From contig NZ_FOGO01000004.1 of assembly GCF_900111245.1 (NCBI RefSeq), forward strand, positions 541,241 to 605,240: a stretch of DNA of 64,000 nucleotides, in the 5' to 3' direction. Position 1 is the first letter of the stretch; every line of letters begins with the position of its first letter. The notes beneath the pieces were generated by a model, which was not told where the DNA came from, did not search any database, and saw only the letters and a program-made list of their open reading frames with translations. Shown piece after piece: positions 51,901 through 60,794 of the stretch. The position numbers were made by a program, and so were the translations under genes. Source of the stretch: Streptomyces qinglanensis. Its GTDB lineage: Bacteria; Actinomycetota; Actinomycetes; Streptomycetales; Streptomycetaceae.

Positions 51901-52468
51901 GCGGTTCCGTTCGTACTGTGCGTACTGGGCGGGGTGCGGTATCGCCTCCGGTGGCGCACCGAGCGGCGGTGCGGAATGTGCGGGTGCCGGAACGCGTCCG
52001 GTCGCCGCATACAAGCCCCTGCGGCAACCGGAGTCAATACCTCCACTCAACGGAATCCGTTGCTCACGCGGCATTTTCCGGGCTTTTGCTGCTGTCGGAT
52101 GTGGCATGCACAGCCGATTCCGGTGCACAAGGAAACCGCAGCGACGATTCCCGAATTTCCTCGCTCCGCGCCCCCTCACAGCCTGCGCCGTCTCACGATG
52201 CGGTCGGCAGGCTCGATGGGCGCGGCTTCCGGGCCGGGCGCACGCCGAGGTGCCGGCACTGCGCAGCCCCAGCCGACGGCGCACCGCGGGAGCCCCGGGA
52301 GGCACACCAGGAACCGTGACCCCGAGGGGGCCGCGCGGGCGAGGCGCGGTCAGCGAGAGGCGGAGGGACAGCCCGGCGCGAAGTCGTGGGGGCGTCCCCG
52401 CGAGGCCCCAGGGGCAGTCCTGCGGGAGGGGAAGGCTGGAGGGGAAGATTGGAGGGGAAAGGGGACAG
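51901..52468. other. Intergenic region between the permease and meaB
   Basis: 568 bases with no supported gene. The permease promoter should lie near 51905-52080, where there are AT-richer patches (GCGGCATTTTCCGGGC, GAATTTCC). The right end carries a G-run array just before the meaB stop. Confidence 0.4.
52424..52464 (+). repeat. G-rich repeat, possible G-quadruplex
   Basis: GGGAGGGGAAGG, GGAGGGGAAG, GGAGGGGAAA and GGGG follow each other, giving at least four runs of four G on the plus strand within 41 bases, 5 bases beyond the meaB stop. On the meaB mRNA this is C-rich; on the DNA plus strand it could form a quadruplex. Confidence 0.6.
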
Positions 52469-53464
52469 TCAGTCCGCGCGCGGCAGGCCGAATGCCTCCA
52501 CGATCCGCTGCGCAGCCAGCGTCGCGGTCAGCCCGCCCTCGCGGACCTGCTCCTCCAGCAGCGGTGCCAGCCGCCGCACCTCCGGGTGCTGTTCGAGACG
52601 GCTGAGCAGATCGTCGCGGACCATCGACCACACCCACTCGACCTGCTGGTCACGGCGCTTGGCGGCCAGCTCACCGGTCGACTCCAGCAGCGCACGGTGC
52701 CGCTCCAGCCGCTCCCACACCTCGGCCAGCCCGGTGCCCTCACGGCCGCTGCAGGTGAGGACCGGCGCGGTCCAGGCCGCGTCGGACGGCCTCATCAGCC
52801 GCAGCGCACCCGCCAGTTCGCGGGCCGCCGAGCGGGCGTCCCGCTCGTGCGGGCCGTCCGCCTTGTTGACGGCCAGCACGTCGGCGATCTCCAGGACGCC
52901 CTTCTTGATGCCCTGGAGCTGGTCGCCGGTGCGGGCCAGGGACAGCAACAGGAAGGAGTCCACCATCTGCGCGACCGTCGCCTCCGACTGGCCGACGCCC
53001 ACCGTCTCCACCAGCACGACGTCGTAGCCGGCGGCCTCCATCACCAGCATCGTCTCGCGGGTGGCTTTGGCGACCCCGCCCAGCGTCCCCGCGGTGGGGG
53101 AGGGCCGCACGAAGGCGTCGGGGTCGACCGCGAGGCGTTCCATCCGGGTCTTGTCGCCCAGGATGGAACCGCCCGTGCGGGTGGAGGAGGGGTCCACCGC
53201 CAGCACTGCCACCCGGTGGCCGCGCTCGGTCAGCAACGTGCCCAGCGCGTCGATGAAGGTCGACTTGCCGACCCCGGGCACCCCGCTGATCCCCACCCGC
53301 CGGGCGCCGCCCGCGTGCGGCAGCAGCACCGTCAGCAACTGCTGGGCCAACTCCCGGTGGTCGGCCCGGCGCGACTCCACCAGCGTGATCGCCCGGGCGA
53401 TGTACGCGCGGGAGCCCGCCAGCACGCCCTCGGCATAGCTGTCGATGTCGATCGCCTGGGGCAT
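52469..53464 (-). CDS. meaB: Methylmalonyl-CoA mutase chaperone GTPase MeaB
   Basis: ATG 53464 lies 4 bases after the mutB stop; 331 residues. G1/Walker A is GVPGVGKST (61-69), with the family-specific DPSSTRTGGSILGDKTRM next, VETVGVGQSE (switch region) and NKAD (G4). MeaB is a G3E-family GTPase that gates adenosylcobalamin loading and protects the mutase from inactivation. The gene order mutA-mutB-meaB is the usual arrangement, and the near-contiguous spacing implies co-translation. All expected GTPase residues are present. Confidence 0.96.
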   Translation of the reverse strand: MPQAIDIDSYAEGVLAGSRAYIARAITLVESRRADHRELAQQLLTVLLPHAGGARRVGISGVPGVGKSTFIDALGTLLTERGHRVAVLAVDPSSTRTGGSILGDKTRMERLAVDPDAFVRPSPTAGTLGGVAKATRETMLVMEAAGYDVVLVETVGVGQSEATVAQMVDSFLLLSLARTGDQLQGIKKGVLEIADVLAVNKADGPHERDARSAARELAGALRLMRPSDAAWTAPVLTCSGREGTGLAEVWERLERHRALLESTGELAAKRRDQQVEWVWSMVRDDLLSRLEQHPEVRRLAPLLEEQVREGGLTATLAAQRIVEAFGLPRAD

Positions 53465-53468
53465 CCGC

Positions 53469-55775
53469 TCAGCCCTCACGGCCCTCGGCTGCGTCCCGGC
53501 CCGGTTCGCTCCCGCCCGGTTCGCCCTCGCCCGGCGCCGCGGGGTGGCCCAGCTCCGCGGCCAGCTTGCGCACCAGGTCGTAGGCCGCGTCCGGGATGAC
53601 CGTGCCGGGCGGGAAGACGGCCGTCGCACCCGCCTCGTGCAGCGCCGCCACGTCCGCGGGCGGGATCACGCCGCCGACGACGATCATGATGTCGTCCCGT
53701 CCCGCCGCCGCGAGTTCCTCGCGCAGCGCCGGGACCAGGGTCAGGTGACCGGCCGCCAGCGAGGAGACGCCCACGATGTGCGCGTCCGCCTCGACCGCCT
53801 GCCGCGCCACCTCCGCCGGAGTCTGGAAGAGCGGGCCGACGTCGACGTCGAACCCCAGGTCGGCGAAGGCGGTGGCGATCACCTTCTGCCCGCGGTCGTG
53901 GCCGTCCTGCCCCATCTTCGCCACCAGCAGCCGCGGCCTGCGGCCCTCCGCCTCCTCGAAGGCGTCCACCAGCTCACGGGTGCGGGTCAGGGACGACGAC
54001 ACTCCGGCCTCCTCTCGGTACACACCGGAGATCGTACGGATCTGGCCCGCGTGCCGCCCGTACACCTTCTCCAACGCGTCCGAGATCTCCCCGACGGTGG
54101 CCATGGCCCGCGCCGCGTCCACCGCGAGCGCCAGCAGATTGTTCTCCAGGCCCGGCCCCGAAGCGGCCCCGGCCGCCCGGGTGAGTGCCTCCAGCGCCGC
54201 GCCGCAGGCCGCCTCGTCCCGTTCGGCGCGCAGCCGCCGCAGCTTCTCGACCTGCTGGGCCCGCACCGCCGAGTTGTCGACCTTCAGCACGTCGATCTGC
54301 TCGTCGTCGACCGCCCGGTACTTGTTGACCCCGATCACCGGCTGCCGGCCGGAGTCGATCCGGGCCTGGGTGCGTGCCGCCGCCTCCTCGACGCGCAGCT
54401 TGGGGATGCCCGCGTCGATGGCCTTGGCCATCCCGCCCGCGGCCTCGACCTCCTCGATGTGCTGCCAGGCCCGGCGCGCCAGATCGTGGGTGAGCCGTTC
54501 CACGTAGGCGCTGCCGCCCCACGGGTCGATCACCCGGCAGGTGCCCGACTCCTGCTGCAGCAGGAGCTGCGTGTTGCGGGCGATCCGCGCGGAGAAGTCC
54601 GTCGGCAGCGCCAGCGCCTCGTCCAGCGCGTTGGTGTGCAGCGACTGGGTGTGCCCCTGGGTCGCCGCCATCGCCTCGACACAGGTACGGGTGACGTTGT
54701 TGAACACGTCCTGCGCCGTCAGCGACCAGCCGGAGGTCTGCGAGTGGGTGCGCAGCGAGAGCGACTTGGGGTTCTGCGGAGCGAACCGCGAGACCAGCTT
54801 CGCCCACAGCAGCCGCGCCGCGCGCAGCTTGGCGACCTCCATGAAGAAGTTCATGCCGATCGCCCAGAAGAAGGACAGCCGCGGTGCGAACGCGTCCACG
54901 TCCATCCCCGCGGCCCTCCCGGCGCGCAGGTACTCCACCCCGTCCGCCAGGGTGTAGGCCAGCTCCAGATCCGCCGTCGCCCCGGCCTCCTGGATGTGGT
55001 AGCCGGAGATGGAGATGGAGTTGTACCGCGGCATCTTCTGCGAGGTGTACGCGAAGATGTCGGAGATGATCCGCATGGAGGGCTGCGGCGGGTAGATGTA
55101 GGTGTTGCGGACCATGAACTCCTTGAGGATGTCGTTCTGGATGGTCCCCGCCAGCTTCTCCGGCGGCACACCCTGCTCCTCGGCCGCGACGATGTAGAGC
55201 GCCAGCACCGGCAGCACCGCGCCGTTCATCGTCATCGAGACCGTCATCCGGTCCAGCGGGATGCCGTCGAAGAGCTGCCGCATGTCGTAGAGCGAGTCGA
55301 TCGCCACGCCCGCCATCCCGACATCGCCCGTCACCCGCGGGTGGTCGCTGTCGTAGCCCCGGTGGGTGGGCAGGTCGAAGGCGACCGACAGGCCCTTCTG
55401 CCCGGCCGCCAGGTTGCGCCGGTAGAAGGCGTTGGACTCCTCCGCTGTGGAGAAGCCCGCGTACTGGCGAATCGTCCAGGGCTGGTTGACGTACATCGTC
55501 GGATACGGGCCCCGCAGATACGGCGCGATCCCCGGATAGGTCTCCAGGAAGTCGAGACCCCGCAGGTCCTCGTCCGTGTAGAGCGGCTTGACCGCGATGC
55601 CCTCGGGCGTGTTCCAGTCCAGCTCGGGGACCTCGCGCCCGGTCCGCTCCGCGACCGCCTCGCGCCACTGCCCGGCGGTGCCCTCGGAGGGCTCCGGGCC
55701 GTCCAGGCCGACGGTCGTGAAGTCGGGCACCGGGCTCGGCGTTCCCGCGTCCGGTCCTGTCGTCCGGCGGCTCAT
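53469..55775 (-). CDS. mutB: Methylmalonyl-CoA mutase large (catalytic) subunit
   Basis: The 768-residue subunit starts at ATG 55775, overlapping the mutA stop. It has a TIM-barrel CoA-binding domain (residues 60-450: [48 protein letters not shown]) and a C-terminal cobalamin-binding domain with MGQDGHDRG, in which H626 is the lower axial ligand of B12. It isomerises methylmalonyl-CoA to succinyl-CoA, linking propionyl-CoA breakdown with the TCA cycle and supplying methylmalonyl-CoA for polyketides in reverse. Length and motifs are normal. Confidence 0.97.
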   Translation of the reverse strand: MSRRTTGPDAGTPSPVPDFTTVGLDGPEPSEGTAGQWREAVAERTGREVPELDWNTPEGIAVKPLYTDEDLRGLDFLETYPGIAPYLRGPYPTMYVNQPWTIRQYAGFSTAEESNAFYRRNLAAGQKGLSVAFDLPTHRGYDSDHPRVTGDVGMAGVAIDSLYDMRQLFDGIPLDRMTVSMTMNGAVLPVLALYIVAAEEQGVPPEKLAGTIQNDILKEFMVRNTYIYPPQPSMRIISDIFAYTSQKMPRYNSISISGYHIQEAGATADLELAYTLADGVEYLRAGRAAGMDVDAFAPRLSFFWAIGMNFFMEVAKLRAARLLWAKLVSRFAPQNPKSLSLRTHSQTSGWSLTAQDVFNNVTRTCVEAMAATQGHTQSLHTNALDEALALPTDFSARIARNTQLLLQQESGTCRVIDPWGGSAYVERLTHDLARRAWQHIEEVEAAGGMAKAIDAGIPKLRVEEAAARTQARIDSGRQPVIGVNKYRAVDDEQIDVLKVDNSAVRAQQVEKLRRLRAERDEAACGAALEALTRAAGAASGPGLENNLLALAVDAARAMATVGEISDALEKVYGRHAGQIRTISGVYREEAGVSSSLTRTRELVDAFEEAEGRRPRLLVAKMGQDGHDRGQKVIATAFADLGFDVDVGPLFQTPAEVARQAVEADAHIVGVSSLAAGHLTLVPALREELAAAGRDDIMIVVGGVIPPADVAALHEAGATAVFPPGTVIPDAAYDLVRKLAAELGHPAAPGEGEPGGSEPGRDAAEGREG

Positions 55776-57691
55776 GCGTCGACCCCCATGCAGTCGAGAA
55801 GGGAGGTGAGAAGGGCGACGGCATCGCCGCCCGCGTGGACGAACCCGTCGACGCCGTACTCGGTGGAAGCGGCGTTCCCGGCTTCCCCGGGGCGGCCCGC
55901 CAGCAGCACCCGGGTGGCACCCGCCGCCCGGAGCGCGGCGGCCACGTCCGCCGCCTGTTCGGCGTAGAGCGCGTCGCTGGAGCACAGGCAGGCCACCGAG
56001 GCGCCGCTGCCCTCGAATGCCGCGGGCGCGCTCTGCGCGTCCACCGTCACCGGGTCGTGCACCGGCTCGATGCCCCCGGCGCGGGCGAGGTTGGCGACGA
56101 AGGAGACCCGCGCGGTGTGCACGGCGGCCGGGCCCAGCGCCGCCAGGAACAGCTTCGGGCGGGCACCGGTCGCCGCCAGGTGCGCGTCCGAGCGGGCCCG
56201 CAGCGCCTCGTACTGGTCGTCGCGGCGCACCCGCGGCAGCCCGCCGCCGGGCCGCTCGGGCGCCGGTTCGCGCTCCACGGGCCGCTCGTCCAGCAGCGGG
56301 AACTCGCTGACACCGGTGATCGGTTCGCTCCGGTGCGCCAGCGCCCGGCCGCGCTCCGCCCAGCCCTCGCGCAGCCGCGCCTCCACCAGCCCGTCGCGCA
56401 GCGCGGCCGCCATGCCGCCCGCGGCCTCGATCTCCTGGAACCAGGCCCAGGCCGCACGGGCCAACTCGTCGGTGAGCGCCTCCACGTACCAGGAGCCGCC
56501 CGCCGGGTCGATCACCCCGGCCAGATGGGACTCCTCCAGCAGGATCGTGGAGGTGTTGCGGGCGATCCGGCGGGCGAATCCGTCCGGCAGGCCGAGCGCG
56601 TCGTCGAACGGCAGCACCGTGACGGCGTCCGCGCCCCCCGCCCCGGCGGCCAGCGTGGCCACCGTCGTACGGAGCATGTTCACCCACGGGTCGCGCCGGG
56701 TCATCATCACCGCCGAGGTCACCGCGTGCTGTCGCTGGGCGCCCGCGCGGGCGGGGGCACCGCACGCCTGCACGACGCGCGACCACAGCCGGCGCGCCGC
56801 GCGCAGCGCCGCCATGCTGGTGAACTGGTCCGCCGTCGCGGCGTACCGGAACTCGAGCTGTGCGCAGGCAGCCTCCACCGGCATCCCGGCAGCCGTCATG
56901 TCCCGCAGGTAGGCCACTCCGGTCGCCAGCGCGCAACCCAGCTCCCGTGCGGGTGTGCCACCCGCCTCGTGGTACGGCAGCGTGTCCACCGCGTACGTGC
57001 GCAGCCCCGGCTCCCGCCGCCCGCACTCCTCCGCCAGCGCCGCGGCCTCGCGGCGCAGTTCCGGTACCGCCTCGTGCGCCCCGGTGCGAGCCGCGTACCC
57101 CAGCGGATCGGCCCCCAGCAGGCTCCCTTCGGCGGGCTCGGCGCCGTCCGTCAGACGCCCGCGCAGCCGCAGCAGTTCGGCGGCCGCCCGGCCGAAGTCG
57201 GCGCCCGCCTCCAGTACCACCGGCGCCAGATCGAGGTAGACGCCCTCCAGGGCGCGCCCCAGATCCTCGACCGGCAGCCCGCCCTCGCCCACCGTCAGCC
57301 AGACGGAGGTGACACCGTTCTCCAGGTCGCCGAGCACCGCCTCGCGGGTCCCCGCGGCGTCGGTACGCGCGTGCCGCTGCCGTACGTCCCAGCCGTGCGG
57401 GGCGTTGCCCTCGGCGCGGGCTCCCCTGGTGAACGGCGCGAACCCGGGGAATCCCCGCGGGCCGCCCGCCCCCTCCTTCGCGGCTTCCCCCGTGACTGCC
57501 CCCGTGTACAGGGGGCGTACGTCGATGCCGTCGGTGAGCGTCGTGGTGAGGGCGGACTCGGGCTCGGAGGCGTCCGGGACCGTCGCTCCCGTCTTGCGCA
57601 GAACCCCGGAGACGAGCTGCTGCCACTGCTCGTACGTGGCGTCCGGGAAGTCCTGCGCGAGGGAGAGCCCTTCTTCAGGCGGGACCGTCAT
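55772..57691 (-). CDS. mutA: Methylmalonyl-CoA mutase small subunit
   Basis: The 639-residue subunit is a degenerate copy of the large one: barrel motifs [38 protein letters not shown] and [14 protein letters not shown] are recognisable, but the cobalamin motif DxHxxG is absent, as usual for MutA. It forms the heterodimer with MutB. ATG 57691 has no ribosome binding site; a TAATCT element ends 6 bases upstream, so the mRNA is probably leaderless. It is the first gene of the mutA-mutB-meaB operon. Confidence 0.95.
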   Translation of the reverse strand: MTVPPEEGLSLAQDFPDATYEQWQQLVSGVLRKTGATVPDASEPESALTTTLTDGIDVRPLYTGAVTGEAAKEGAGGPRGFPGFAPFTRGARAEGNAPHGWDVRQRHARTDAAGTREAVLGDLENGVTSVWLTVGEGGLPVEDLGRALEGVYLDLAPVVLEAGADFGRAAAELLRLRGRLTDGAEPAEGSLLGADPLGYAARTGAHEAVPELRREAAALAEECGRREPGLRTYAVDTLPYHEAGGTPARELGCALATGVAYLRDMTAAGMPVEAACAQLEFRYAATADQFTSMAALRAARRLWSRVVQACGAPARAGAQRQHAVTSAVMMTRRDPWVNMLRTTVATLAAGAGGADAVTVLPFDDALGLPDGFARRIARNTSTILLEESHLAGVIDPAGGSWYVEALTDELARAAWAWFQEIEAAGGMAAALRDGLVEARLREGWAERGRALAHRSEPITGVSEFPLLDERPVEREPAPERPGGGLPRVRRDDQYEALRARSDAHLAATGARPKLFLAALGPAAVHTARVSFVANLARAGGIEPVHDPVTVDAQSAPAAFEGSGASVACLCSSDALYAEQAADVAAALRAAGATRVLLAGRPGEAGNAASTEYGVDGFVHAGGDAVALLTSLLDCMGVDA

Positions 57692-57697
57692 GGCCGC

Positions 57698-57703
57698 AGA
57701 TTA
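57698..57703 (-). promoter_or_regulatory. -10 element TAATCT of the mut operon
   Basis: On the minus strand TAATCT ends 6 bases before the mutA ATG, the same spacing as for the gntR gene at 12614, and no Shine-Dalgarno sequence is present. A leaderless transcript is the natural reading. The -35 is not clear (TTGCTG lies 21 bases upstream). Confidence 0.5.
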
Positions 57704-57813
57704 GGTGAGGTGACCGGCGAGTAGCAGCAACCCGCGGGTGTGACCTTGCACTCTCCCGCCGCGGGGGGCCTGCCTTCGCACGGTTTGCCGGACGTGCCAC
57801 GGCTCCCGCCGAC

Positions 57814-58536
57814 TCATCCGGTCCGTGCGGCGAGCTCCCGCCGGGCGAGTCGGTCGGCCCGGCGTGTCGTCTCCGGTTGGCGGTACGCGGGGGCCAGCCG
57901 GAGGACGAGGGCGCAGGCGTTGTCCAGGCTGATGCCGCTGCCCACGGAGACGAACACCGGCTTGACCCCGTCCTGGGTGCGCAGCGCGCGGCCGACCCGC
58001 TCGCCGTCCATGGTCAGCGGCGACCACGCCCCCCGCTCCCGGGCCGGAGCCTCGTGGTCGAAGACGAACGGGGTCTTGGCGACCCCGAAGCAGGGGAGGC
58101 CCGTCAGCACTCCCAGGTGCACGGCGAGCCCCGCGCGCCGGGGGTGTGCGATGCCGTAGCCGTCGCACACCACCACGTCCGGCTCCGGGCACCGGGACAG
58201 CCCGCGCAGCGCGGCGGCGACCGACGGCAGTTCGCGGAACGCCAGCAGTCCCGGGACGTACGGGAAGGAGGTGTGGCCCACATGCACCGACTCGTCCAGC
58301 ACGGCCAACGACGCCGCGTCCAGCACGACGGCCGCGGCGACCAGGCTGCCGTCGTCGGCGTAGGCGACATCGACCCCGGCGACCGTCCGCACCTCGTCCG
58401 GACCGGGGCCGGGACCGACCAGGTCGGCCGCCTCGCGCAGCCGCTCCTGCGCCGCCACCGCCTCGGCCTCCGTGGTGGGCCACCCCTCCGGCCCCGCCGT
58501 CACCCCCCGGTGCTCTTCCGCCCCGACCGTCCCCAC
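57814..58536 (-). CDS. nfi: Endonuclease V
   Basis: GTG 58536 with GGGAG upstream gives 240 residues. Family motifs are complete: VAGVDVAY with D56, FPYVPGLLAFRELP with E102, VVVCDGYGIAHP with D125, and FGVAKTPF with K154. The enzyme cleaves the second phosphodiester 3' of deoxyinosine and starts repair of deaminated adenine. The N-terminal 18 residues before the family start may be an extension caused by choosing the GTG. Monocistronic on the minus strand. Confidence 0.95.
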   Translation of the reverse strand: MGTVGAEEHRGVTAGPEGWPTTEAEAVAAQERLREAADLVGPGPGPDEVRTVAGVDVAYADDGSLVAAAVVLDAASLAVLDESVHVGHTSFPYVPGLLAFRELPSVAAALRGLSRCPEPDVVVCDGYGIAHPRRAGLAVHLGVLTGLPCFGVAKTPFVFDHEAPARERGAWSPLTMDGERVGRALRTQDGVKPVFVSVGSGISLDNACALVLRLAPAYRQPETTRRADRLARRELAARTG

Positions 58537-58592
58537 GTCACGCTCCCGTTCGTCCCGCCGTTCTCAGGCGCGCGGTGGCACAGTCCGCCGCG

Positions 58593-59141
58593 TCACTGCG
58601 CGCAGACGACATCGTGCAGTTCGATCGGATGCGAGTCCAGCGCGACGTAGGCGGTCGAGGTGCTCGCCGTCCCGTCCGCCCAGTAGGCGGTCACCGTGGC
58701 CCAGCCGAACCCCGCGGACTGCGCGGTGGTCACCGGGCCGACCTCGATGTCCAGCGGCGTGTTCTGCGCGCACAGGATGACGTCGCGTTCGGGGTGCTGC
58801 GCCTGCTTCCGCTTGAGGAGGTCGGAGACGAAGTGCTCCCGCTGCACGCGGTCCGGGCCGTGCGTCCCGTAGAACCAGGTCAGGAAGCGGTGGATCTCCG
58901 GGCCGGTGTGACGCCGCGCCGCGATGTGCCCGCTCCCGGCCTGCGCGCCGGCCGGGGGCTCGTACACCTGCGGGGTGGGACGTGCCGAGGCCGCCTGCGC
59001 ACTCGGCGCTCCCTGTCCGGACGGCGCGGCCCAGGCGCTCGGTGCGGCCAGTGCCAGAAGTGCGGCACCGGTGGCGCACAGCGCGAGGACTCCGGCGCCA
59101 CGGCCCCGGGCACGGCTCCTGCGGACGGCGGTACGGAACAT
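58593..59141 (-). CDS. Secreted protein of unknown function
   Basis: ATG 59141 with AAGAGGTG upstream gives 182 residues. Residues 1-38 form a signal peptide (RRSRARGRG, hydrophobic core, AWAAPSG cleavage). A Ser/Ala/Gln-rich linker (40-75) is followed by a compact domain of about 105 residues (HRFLTWFYGTHGPDRVQREH, GFGWATVTAYWADGTASTST) with two cysteines (ILCAQNT and terminal VVCAQ) that could form a disulfide. It contains no catalytic motif I know. The fold may be small beta/alpha, but I cannot assign a family. Confidence 0.8.
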   Translation of the reverse strand: MFRTAVRRSRARGRGAGVLALCATGAALLALAAPSAWAAPSGQGAPSAQAASARPTPQVYEPPAGAQAGSGHIAARRHTGPEIHRFLTWFYGTHGPDRVQREHFVSDLLKRKQAQHPERDVILCAQNTPLDIEVGPVTTAQSAGFGWATVTAYWADGTASTSTAYVALDSHPIELHDVVCAQ

Positions 59142-59400
59142 GGGACACCTCTTCTTGTCGGGCGCTGTCCCGGAGGGACTCGGTGACCGCATCGTCCGCC
59201 CTCCCGGATGCGCGCGGCGTGGGGACGCCGCAACCCGCCCCCGCAAACCCTCCTTCCGGGTGACGGCGGGCCCTGCCCTCGGCACGCACCGGTGCGCTGG
59301 GGGAGCCCGGCCGGGTTCCGCCGCGCGCGAGGCGGTGAGCGGGACGGCGCGGCAGCGCGTAGCCTGCACTCCCACCGATCCGGCCAGGAGGGAGTGCGGA

Positions 59401-60237
59401 ATGGGGGCCGAAGCGCGGTCGGACCGGTTCCTGCGCTCGGTGGATCTCGCGCGCGTCGCCGGGATCTCCACGCAGCAGGTGCGCAACTACGAAGCCGCGG
59501 GCGTCCTGCCGCCCGCCTCGCGCACCGACTCCGGCTACCGGGTCTTCACCCCGCGCCACCGGGCCGCACTCCTCACCTTCCGCGGACTGGCGAAGGGCTA
59601 CGGCCCCGGTCCGGCCCGGAGCATGCTGCATGCCGTGCACGAGGGCGACGTACCGGCCGCTCTGGCGCTGGTGAACGAGTGCCATGCCACCCTCCACGAG
59701 CAGCGCCGTTCGCTCCGGGCGGCGAGCGAGGCGCTGACGGCCACGGCGGAGCGGGCGCCCGAGGAGACGACTGCGGCCCGCGGGGTGCTGCGCATCGGCG
59801 AACTGGCGCACCAGCTCGGCCTGCGTCCCTCCGCGCTGCGGGTGTGGGAAGCAGCCGGGCTGCTGACCCCGCACCGCGAACCGGGCACCGGGTACCGGGG
59901 ATTCGGCCCCCCGGAGATCCGCGACGCGCGCCTGATCGCCCTGCTCAGGCAGAGCCGCTACCCGTTGCCGCAGATCCGCACCGTCCTGGACGGCCTGCGC
60001 GAGACCGGCGGCACCGAAGAGCTGCGGGCCGCGCTCGCCCGCCGCGACGCGGAGCTGACCGCCCGTACCGCGGCCATGCTGGAGGGCGCCGGACTGCTGC
60101 ACACATACCTGCGTGACCACGCCTCCGGCGAGGCCGCCACCGCCGGGCCCGGGGACGGCGACCGCTCCGGGAGCGGTCCGGACCGTGCGGGCGCGGGCGG
60201 CTCCGGGGACGCAGGGGCTCCTGCGCACGAGGGGTGA
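59401..60237 (+). CDS. Tandem MerR-family regulator
   Basis: Start at ATG 59401 with GGAGGGAG upstream; 278 residues. It has two MerR DNA-binding modules in one chain: the first at 14-83 (SVDLARVAGISTQQVRNYEA, GYRVFTPRHRAAL), the second at 129-195 (LRIGELAHQLGLRPSALRVW, GTGYRGFGPPEIRDARLI). Ordinary MerR proteins have one and dimerise. Two modules in one chain suggest an intramolecular pseudo-dimer. Annotation of such proteins as TioE-type exists, as far as I recall. It is divergent from the secreted-protein gene across about 260 bases and ends at a good terminator. Confidence 0.85.
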   Translation: MGAEARSDRFLRSVDLARVAGISTQQVRNYEAAGVLPPASRTDSGYRVFTPRHRAALLTFRGLAKGYGPGPARSMLHAVHEGDVPAALALVNECHATLHEQRRSLRAASEALTATAERAPEETTAARGVLRIGELAHQLGLRPSALRVWEAAGLLTPHREPGTGYRGFGPPEIRDARLIALLRQSRYPLPQIRTVLDGLRETGGTEELRAALARRDAELTARTAAMLEGAGLLHTYLRDHASGEAATAGPGDGDRSGSGPDRAGAGGSGDAGAPAHEG

Positions 60238-60266
60238 CGCACCTCCGGTACGCCCGGCCCCGGCCC

Positions 60267-60297
60267 GGCGGACCGGCCGCCGAAGGGCCGGTCCGCC
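60267..60297 (+). terminator. Terminator after the tandem MerR gene
   Basis: Perfect 12-bp stem (GGCGGACCGGCC with GGCCGGTCCGCC) and 7-base loop, 30 bases after the stop. Confidence 0.8.
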
Positions 60298-60455
60298 AGA
60301 GCCGCCGGCCCCGCCGGCCACGGGCAGACCGGGTGGGACAGGGGGGCGGCGAGCATGCGGACACAGGCCGGCACCGGGCCCGGTCCCGGCGCGCCGCTCC
60401 GCCTCCCGGCCGGGCCCGCTGCTCGCGCGGGCCGCTGTCCGGGCGTGCGGTTCCC

Positions 60456-60794
60456 TCAGCCGGCGCCCCGCTCCAGGACGCGGGACTCCTCCAGCTCCGC
60501 CTCCGAGAGGAACGCGGACAGTGCGGCGGCGGTGTCGACGCCCGCCGGGGTGCCGGTCGCCTCGTCGGCGGCCAGCAGGAAGTATCCCGGCATGGGCGCG
60601 TTCTCGACCTCGCGGGCCAACCCCGCCAGAGTGCCGTCCGAGAGCCGGAAGACGAAGGTGTTCCAGGGGCCGAGGTCGTCCCAGGTGATCTCGGGTTCCC
60701 CCCAGCGCCGGACGGCCTCCTCCGTGGTCAGGTCGAGATACGCGAGTTGCACGTTCCGGCGCAGCAGCGAAGCGTCGACGCGCTCCATCGTCAT
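60456..60794 (-). CDS. Putative immunity protein for the RHS toxin
   Basis: The 112-residue acidic cytosolic protein starts at ATG 60794, overlapping the RHS gene stop as ATGA. It begins MTMERVDASLLRRNVQLAYL and has WGEPEITWDDLGPWNTFVF in the middle; no signal peptide or enzyme motif. A small acidic protein translationally coupled to the 3' end of an RHS gene is the standard position of an immunity gene. I do not recognise the family. Confidence 0.7.
   Translation of the reverse strand: MTMERVDASLLRRNVQLAYLDLTTEEAVRRWGEPEITWDDLGPWNTFVFRLSDGTLAGLAREVENAPMPGYFLLAADEATGTPAGVDTAAALSAFLSEAELEESRVLERGAG

Noticed and set aside
49207..52605. A 1132-codon plus-strand frame across the mycosin partner and permease genes
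   Set aside because: Crosses several real minus-strand genes, shows no membrane or domain pattern, and is explained by GC-biased codon shadows.
57698..57716. Iron-box-like TTAGGTGAGGTGACC upstream of mutA
   Set aside because: Only the first half matches the DtxR/DmdR consensus; the bases are better explained as the -10 element.
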